Below are positions 57,927 through 64,000 of a DNA stretch of 64,000 nucleotides, in pieces. The notes beneath the pieces were generated by a model. That model was not told the DNA's origin. It saw only the letters and a list, made by a program, of their open reading frames with translations, and ran no database searches. Each line of letters begins with the position of its first letter. The first letter of the stretch is position 1. This stretch comes from Aspidapion aeneum (lineage: Eukaryota > Arthropoda > Insecta > Coleoptera > Brentidae): assembly GCA_963576565.1 (NCBI GenBank), contig OY755038.1, positions 140,732,206-140,796,205 on the forward strand, written 5' to 3'. Position numbers and translations under genes: made by a program.

Positions 57927-59079
57927 TTAGGTTTCGTACTCTACTTTGAGCGACCAGGGGTCATGATACGGGAGGATGCGGCTGACATGGATCACGTCAG
58001 TTTTTTCTTTTCTGTCTAGACCCAGACGTTTTTCGTAGTTTACTGGCCCAATCTTCCTAATAATCTCATAGGGGCCAAAGTACCGAAGTAATAACTTTTC
58101 CGAACGTCCAATCTTTCTCACTGGAGTAAAAACTTTTACTTTGTCCCCAGTTTTGTATTCTACATGACGTCATATCTCTCTTTGTCCCTCCCTTGGCGTC
58201 TCTCTAATTTTTCGACGGCATAGTTGAGAACTGCTAGGGCCCTATCTCGCAACTTACCAATATCTTCAAATTTTACATTTTGGTTTAACGATGCTTCGGA
58301 GGGTAATACTGGGTGTCTTGCATACAACAAAAAGAAAGGACTTACACCTAAGGTACTTTGTACACTAGTGTTGTACGCAAACTGTACATGGTCAACCCAT
58401 AAATCCCAGTCTTCCTGGTTCTCTGAAGTATACATGCTTAACATGGCTGTTATAGTCGCGTTCATTTTTTCTGTTGCCCCATTGCATTGGGGGTGGTATG
58501 ACGTCGTTTGTTGCTTTAATATACCCATTATTCTTAACAATTCATTAAAAAACTCAGATCTTAGCTGACTTCCTCTGTCTGATAGTATTTCTCTTGGACA
58601 CGAATGATTCTTTATTATATTCTTAAAAACAAATTCGACAACTGTTTCTGCCCTTGAATTAGGCAAAGCAGCTATTTCGCAATAACGAGTTGCGTAATCT
58701 GTGGCACAAACTATAAATGTATTGCCTCTGTCCTTTGACTTTTTAAATGGGCCTAATAAGTCTATACCAATTTTTTGGAAAGGCAACCCTACTTCGATGG
58801 GTTGTAAATGAATGGTTTTTTACTTGATTGTGCTTTCCTTGCCTGGCATAATCTACAGCCTTTCACATATTTTTCTACATCTTTGTACATTCCATCCCAA
58901 AAATATCTCCCTTTGATTCTGTTTACCGTCTTTGCAATACCTAAATGACCGGCCAGTGGCTCGTTATGATTTGAAAATAATATCTCTGAAACTAAGTGCT
59001 GGGGAATAACTAAGAGTTTTTCGTTTCCTGTAATTTGCGGATTTTTCTTATACAGGGTGTTAATAAAGTATGTAGCCAA
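57927..59079 (-). pseudogene. pol: Gypsy element 3 integrase
   Basis: Minus strand. 59079-58789 holds the HHCC zinc finger (H-x4-H in NEPLAGHLGIAK with the preceding NH; CRLCQ). After a frameshift, 58786-58160 holds the catalytic core with D, D, E (GIDLLGPF, ILSDRGSQL, GATEKMN). A second frameshift leads to 58121-57927, a GPY/F-type module (RYFGPYEIIRKIGPVNYE, VIHVSRILPYHD). Read with 61253-62632 this is the 3' half of one pol, but a stretch between RNase H and the finger is missing. Confidence 0.85.
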
Positions 59080-61254
59080 ACTTCAGGGGGCGATTCCTGG
59101 AGTCATTTTAGGAAGAAAAGTTCAAATAAGCATAGGTCCGAAAATGCATATCCAGCAAGATACAGGGTGTTAAACTTTGAAAAAAAAAATTGTTTTTTGT
59201 AAATATCTTCAACATCTTTTGCTTGATTTTTTAAAGAAGTTGCAATTAGCAAGTCCAGTGGCGTACCAGGGATGACCTTAGCAAATACTTTGTTAAAAAA
59301 AGTGTACGCCAATGACTTTTTTGACATTTTTGTATTTTTGGCGTATTGTCCAACTAAAAATACATCTTTTAAGTCTTTTGTCTTATTTTTATTACTTGCT
59401 CGGTTTTCCAGATAAAAAAATAAAAAGCATTTTATTTGGAAAAAACATTTTACGGTTAAAAAAATACTAAGTCTTTTCTGGGTAATTTTTGTTTACAAAA
59501 TTTAGGGGAAATTGGGAACTAGTATTTTATTAAGGTGCAAAAGTCCAGCGGCGTCTAGGTGCACACCTTAACCAATAATAATAAAAATTAATTGTACGGC
59601 AGTAATTTTTTGCCATTCTTATAAGTTTTCAGACAGCACAACTAAAAATACGACTTTTTAGAAAAAATGGAATGTCGTGGAGTGAAAGAAAAACAAAACT
59701 GTCAAAATTTGAGAAGTCTCATGGTAACAATCAACAATATCGAAAATTTGACAAAGTCCCATTACAACGATAAACAATATCGTATAAGTACGTTTAATTT
59801 TTTTACGTGCTAATTAAATGTGTTAATTAATTGATTAATTAGCTCTAAAAGTTACGTATGCTAGAGAATGGTGCAATTTACAAACGCAGAAATGGCAGAA
59901 ATGCATTTTGTTTATGGGATGGCTCAAGGTAATGCAAGAGAGGCACGACGTATTTATGCAGAGAGACATCCCAACCGAATTCTACCACACAGACAAACAT
60001 TTGTAAGAATACATGAACGGTTATGCGAGTCAGGTACGTTTGAGAGGAGCGATGCTGTAGGGAGGCCTGCAGTACTTAGAACGGTGGAGCAAGAAGAAGC
60101 GGTATTGCATGAAATTGAACAAAATCCTGGTACAAGTACGAGAAAAATTGCACGTCAATTAGACATAAATCACGTAACTGTATGGCAAATTTTACGATAT
60201 TACCAGCTGTACCCTTACCATCTACAGCGTGTTCAAGCTCTGCTACCTACTGATTTCCCCCAGCGTTTAAACTATTGCACTTGGTTTCTCGAACAACAAG
60301 AGGCATCTCCCAGGTTTTTAAGTCAAATATTATTTACGGATAAAGCCTGTTTTTCAAGAAATGCGATTATGAACTTTCATACAATCATGTCTGGTGTGAC
60401 GAAAACCCTCATGCAGTAATTGAAGATAATTTTCAACAACAGTTCTCAGTAAATGTGTGGGTTGGTATTGTAAATGACAACCTTATCGGGCCCCATTTTT
60501 TTCCAATGCGATTAAATGGTGACCACTACCGTTTTTTTTTGGAATTTGAGCTACCAGAGCTTTTAGAAAATGTCCCTTTGGCAGTAAGAGCAGGAATGTG
60601 GTTCATGCATGATGGTGCCCCGCCTCATTTTAGCATTGTCGCACGTAAGTTTTTGAATGAACATTACGAAGGACATTGGATTGGTCGAGCGGGTCCACAG
60701 TCATGGCCACCAAGATCACCAGACCTAAATCCCTTAGATTTTTTCCTCTGGGGACATTTAAAATCTTTGGTTTACCAAAACTCCACTCAACAATGAGGAA
60801 GAATTAAGACAAAGGATAGTTAATTCTTGTGATCAAATAAGGCAAACACAGGGAATATTTCAGCGTGTCCGACAATCAATGGTAAGAAGACTTCATTCTT
60901 GTATTGAAGTTAATGGAGGACACTTTCAGCAACTTCTGTAGTATAACCTGTTTGATTATGAATTGTAAATGCTTCCTCAAATTCTAAATAAAAATTTTAG
61001 AGAAATCACTTTTAAAAGAGTGTTATACCACCGTGAAATTTGTTTTGTAATAAAATGCTTTTTATTTTTTATCTCGAAAACAGAGCAAGTAGTGAAAAAA
61101 ATACAAGAGACCTAAAAGATGTATTTTTAGTTGGACAATACGCTAAAAATACAAAAATGTCAAAAAAGTCATTGGCGTACACTTTTTTTTTTAACAAAGT
61201 ATTTGCTAAGGTCATCCCTGGTACGCCACTGGACTTGCTAATTGCAACTTCTTT
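59053..61254 (+). mobile_element. Mariner-type transposon (DD41D spacing), right end deleted
   Basis: The left end is TA followed by CAGGGTGTTAATAAAGTATG. A second CAGGGTGTTAA lies at 59165. Inverted arms match at 59235-59440 and 61040-61254 (for example AAAGAAGTTGCAATTAGC). The right arm stops at the base equivalent to about 59235, so the outer ~180 bp of the right TIR is lost together with part of the host Gypsy RNase H. It encodes one transposase. Confidence 0.8.
59868..60941 (+). pseudogene. Mariner-type transposase
   Basis: The N terminus has a helix-turn-helix region typical of insect DUF4817-type proteins (FVYGMAQGNAREARRIYAER, RQTFVRIHERL) and a second one (STRKIARQLDINHVTVWQIL). The DDE core starts at LFTDKACF. 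A frameshift near 60370 moves to VNVWVGIVNDNLIGPHFFPM, MWFMHDGAPPHFS and RSPDLNPLDFFLWG. Between the second and third catalytic aspartates there are 41 residues (DD41D), as in the rosa/Visitor lineage. A second frameshift near 60783 leads to the C-terminal VRQSMVRRLHSCIEVNGGHF and TAG at 60939. With two frameshifts it is inactive. A lysine replaces the residue after the first aspartate, which is usually glutamate. Confidence 0.85.
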
Positions 61255-62632
61255 AGAGCCAAAGTAGGCCCTTTATACTAGAAATATCTCTGCCAAAGAT
61301 AGACAATCCGTAAATAACAGCCAAAGCTTCTAGTTCGGATATAGTATAATTTTTCTCGGCCTTAGTAAGCGTTCTACTTCCATATCCTATAGGGTGCATG
61401 TGACCATTTGTTTCTTGTAACACAATCACACCGAGACCATCTTTAGAAGCATCAGTTCTTAGTTCGCAGCCTAAGTTGGGGTTAAAGTGAGATAACACGG
61501 GTGCCTCTGAAAGTTTCTGTTTTAACTGTTGGAATGCCACTTCTTGTTCCCATTCCCATTTATAACCTGGGTCATTTCTTGTTACTTCGTATAGAAGTTT
61601 TGCTATACGTTAAAAATTTGCTATAAATTTTCTATAATAGGTGCAGAGTCCTAAAAAACTTTGTACAGCCCTCTTTGTTTTTGGGGTAGGGAATGACTGG
61701 ACTGCCATTATTTTTTCTGGATCTGGAGCGATGTGGTCTTTATTTACAATGTGACCCAGTACTTTTATTTCTGCCGCGGCAAAGGCTTTCAAAGTTAGGC
61801 CAGCACTTCGTAGTCTTTCAAAGACTTGCCTTAATTTTTGTAGAGGTTCCTGGAAAGTTCTGCTGAATATAATTGTGTCATCCAAATATTGGAGTAGTGT
61901 GGATCATTTTAGACCTTTAAAGACTCTGTCAACCAAATCAGAAAATGTACTAGGGGCGTTACATAGCCCAAAAGGCATCCTGTTAAATTCAAATAGACCA
62001 TAACCTGGGGTAACAAAGGCTGTATATTCTTTTGATGACTCTTCCATTTCCACTTGCCAATATCCACTAAATAAATCTAGAGTTGAAAAATATTTAGAGT
62101 CTCCAAAGTAAGTTAACATTTCTTCTATATTACTTAATGAATAACTTGATTTTTTTGTAAAAAGGTTAATTTTTGAATAATTTACACAAAATCTTGTTTT
62201 TTCCTCCCCTTGATCCCCCTTTTTCTTTACTAGGACAATAGGGCTGGAAAACGGTGAACTTGAAGGCCGAATTATATTGGCATCTAACATTTCGTTTACC
62301 TGTTTTTCAATTATTTCTCTCTCTTTTGGGAAAACTTTATACGGTTTACTCCTGAATGGCTTGTTTAGCTCCTATGTTTCTTGAGTCTGTTGAAAAACAT
62401 CGCTGTATTGTTTGATTAACTGCTTAAGTTGCATTTCCTCGCTTTTTGTTAATTCAGCACCCATTTTGTACAAGCTTTCCAATAACGTTTCTTCACTCGG
62501 CCCTTTTTTAATTATGAATAACTCCTTTTTAAGACAATTATCTTCTTTTAAAAATGCAATAGTAGTTCCTTTATACACCATCTGCGGTAAACTCGAACTG
62601 TTTATTATTGAAACCATGTCTTTTCTTTGCAC
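61253..62632 (-). pseudogene. pol: Gypsy element 3 reverse transcriptase and partial RNase H
   Basis: Minus strand. 62632-62372 is the segment before RT (GTTIAFLKEDNC; LKQLIKQYSDVFQQ). 62290-61904 carries SSPFSSPIVLVKKKG, FCVNYSKINLFTKK and FNRMPFGLCNAPSTFSDL. After an in-frame TGA (near 61902), 61885-61610 continues with the catalytic YLDD (QYLDDTIIF) and LGHIVNKDHIAPDP. 61540-61253 holds the RNase H start (CELRTDASKDGLGVIVLQ, ISELEALAVIYGL) and then breaks off at the mariner junction. Four or more lesions. Confidence 0.85.
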
Positions 62633-62894
62633 TCCTGTAATGGTGGTTGTAAAAATTTTCCTCTTTTTACCAAAAATTCTTCATTTGGACAAAATACATT
62701 TTTAAGTGGCCGCTGTTCCTTATTTTGTATGGACACAGTAAACTTTTTCTCCTCGAATGGCATTAAAAAATCTGTTTGTGACACACAAACTTTAGAGTAC
62801 CTACACTGATTATCTTCATACAGTTTCTCTTGTTGAACGTAAAACATCTCTTCCAAGTTCTTTCTTTTAACTGCTTGACTTTTGTCTTCATCTA
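62605..62894 (-). pseudogene. Linker between OTU and RT in Gypsy element 3
   Basis: Frame LEEMFYVQQEKLYEDNQ through FLMPFEEKKFTVSIQN and FCPNEEFLVKRGKFLQPPLQ. It resembles the spacer that follows the protease in Gypsy pol proteins (a VxI...N...GT pattern just before RT). No aspartic-protease D(S/T)G motif is seen between OTU and RT. Confidence 0.55.
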
Positions 62895-63330
62895 AGAAAT
62901 TGAGTCTTTCAATTAACTCATAGTGCCCATTTTTTGGTCTCCACTAAATAGCAGGTTTACAGTATTGGCGTGATCCTTCGTGACTATCAAAATTGGCTTT
63001 TTTCTTAAAATTTCGGAAAGATTCTTTTTTCAGAAACGAAAATTTTTAGTTAATATGGTATATTACTCCCAAAGCTATGCATTCCACATAGGTCCCATAA
63101 ACGCCATCTTTCTTAATATTTCTGCAATATTCTTCTTTAGAATGGTATATTATTTTATCTGAGGTAAGGCTTTCTTCAAAAATATATGGTTGAAATTTTT
63201 CCCAGTTTTTTAAAATATGCCCTGACGTAGCGCTTCTCAAAAGTCTGTGTTTTTCCTGAGTTTTAAATAAAGCAAGACTAACAGCGCGGTATAAACAGTT
63301 TCCATCTTTTTTAATTTTGTATTTTTCATA
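62895..63330 (-). pseudogene. OTU-type cysteine protease domain in Gypsy element 3
   Basis: Minus strand. It starts KIKKDGNCLYRAVSLALF, in which DGNC is the OTU catalytic block (Asp-Gly-Asn-Cys, cysteine codon at 63295-63297). It continues SATSGHILKNWEKFQPYI and IKKDGVYGTYVECIALGVIY, the conserved middle block. After a stop at 63046 and two small frameshifts it ends ILIVTKDHANTVNLLFSGDQ and then NGHYELIERL, where the histidine (62923-62925) fits the OTU catalytic His. OTU enzymes cleave ubiquitin from proteins. The domain lies directly between the macrodomain and the pre-RT segment. Catalytic residues survive but the frame is broken. Confidence 0.8.
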
Positions 63331-63377
63331 ATTTTATTTTTATGTAATAGCCGTTTTTCTTTTTGTGCCTTTTCTTT

Positions 63378-63797
63378 TTGAGGGTTAAACGTGTATACTA
63401 ATATTTCTATCTCTATTTTCTTGAAAATAAACAAAATCATATTTTTAACGATGCTCCATTCCAAACCATCTAAGCCGCAACCCATTCTCGAAATCGCCAG
63501 TTTATTAACTTTATGCAGTTTGATCTGATTACGTAATTTAATAAATGCGTACCATAATATTTCATAACTTGGCTTGCCAAAAAATCTTTCTTTTATTACT
63601 AAATAATAGATAAAACGACTTTTTTATTTAAAAATGCAAGTCCCTGTTAATTGGTTTTGATTCACCAATTTATCAATGTCTCCAAAGTTATTTCTAAAAT
63701 GTAAAGCTATTCCCCTCGACATGACCATGTCTTCCGACACACAATGAGCCAGAGGGTACTGCGAGTCAGATGTAAATATGTCCTTATATTGCTCCCA
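63378..63797 (-). pseudogene. TARG1/OARD1-like macrodomain in Gypsy element 3
   Basis: Minus-strand frame with one in-frame TAA (63624-63626). It reads DSQYPLAHCVSEDM, SRGIALHFRNNFGDIDKL, RFIYYLVIKERFFGKPSYE, HKVNKLAISRMGCGLDGLEW and IEIEILVYTF. This is the order of a macrodomain of the TARG1/OARD1 class, which binds ADP-ribose and removes it from modified proteins. The lysine of YLVIKER and the aspartate of GCGLDGLEW fall where I recall TARG1's catalytic Lys84 and Asp125. The frame overlaps the OTU region by a frameshift near 63330, so both were probably one polyprotein with pol. Confidence 0.82.
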
Positions 63798-64000
63798 AAT
63801 TTAATTTTTAAGTTTCGTTTTGTAAATTTATAATTACTTTGTTGAAACTGCTCAAAGCTCTCTGTTCCTTTATTTGCAAGCTGGCTTTTTGTTGTTTACA
63901 TAAATTCTTTATTTTTTAAATCTACTAAATTGCAAACCTTAGATTTCATCTGCAAAAATACTTGCATTTTTTCGTCACTACCCCCATTAATTAAAGACTT
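63798..64000 (-). pseudogene. Upstream part of the Gypsy element 3 polyprotein, unassigned
   Basis: Decayed minus-strand coding-like sequence (NGGSDEKMQVFLQMKSKVC, then a stop, then KGTESFEQFQQSNYKFTKRN). No domain recognised. It may be the end of gag or protease, continuing beyond the window. Confidence 0.35.

Overview
This is a transposon-dense, AT-rich stretch of an animal nuclear genome, most likely an insect. Every confident coding sequence belongs to a mobile element. The families are typical of insects: Jockey, LOA/I, CR1-like and RTE-like LINEs; Penelope-like, Ty3/Gypsy, mariner (DD41D spacing) and pogo elements; and hAT-like and mariner-like MITEs. The retroelement primer-binding sites match insect-type tRNA-Lys(CUU) and tRNA-Leu(CAG). 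The only candidate host gene is a set of exon-like segments on the minus strand at 4304-4955. I saw no rRNA, tRNA, CRISPR or prokaryotic feature.

Layout. 200-794 is the 5' part of a Jockey reverse transcriptase, and its 3' part resumes at 44425-45650 on the same strand. The two breakpoints are bordered by inverted copies of one ~75-bp sequence, so everything from 795 to 44424 behaves as a 43.6-kb insertion in one Jockey copy. Inside it lie: a 1.8-kb palindromic foldback element (1220-3014); two MITEs (3473-3899, 3910-4069); the unidentified exons; a nearly intact minus-strand LOA/I LINE with 10-bp target-site duplications (5484-9736); a second foldback element built of 15-bp tandem units (9809-10570); a pogo fragment (11310-11690); a long-TIR transposon (14806-16232); a decayed LINE (16480-19327); a Penelope-like element (21340-22560); a CR1-like LINE whose ORF1 carries SAP-like and SGNH-esterase-like domains (24864-29408); and a young minus-strand Gypsy element with about 4.05-kb LTRs (30029-44242).

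Right of the Jockey 3' end come a ~118-bp tandem array (45870-46500) and a compact minus-strand Gypsy element with 416-bp LTRs (46833-53432) sitting in the tail of an RTE-like LINE. A third Gypsy-like element (about 57900 to past 64000) is decayed and interrupted by a mariner copy (59053-61254).

Highlights. (1) The third Gypsy-like element encodes, upstream of its reverse transcriptase, a TARG1/OARD1-like macrodomain and an OTU-type cysteine protease with recognisable catalytic residues. (2) The leader of the second Gypsy element holds seven perfect heat-shock elements (GAAnnTTCnnGAA) exactly 113 bp apart. (3) A 375-bp insertion with 13-bp target-site duplications in the Jockey 3' half carries a near-complete type I hammerhead ribozyme. 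(4) The 43.6-kb insertion with inverted ends. None of the retroelement polyproteins is fully intact, but the first two Gypsy pol frames each carry a single nonsense codon and the LOA/I ORF2 carries two.
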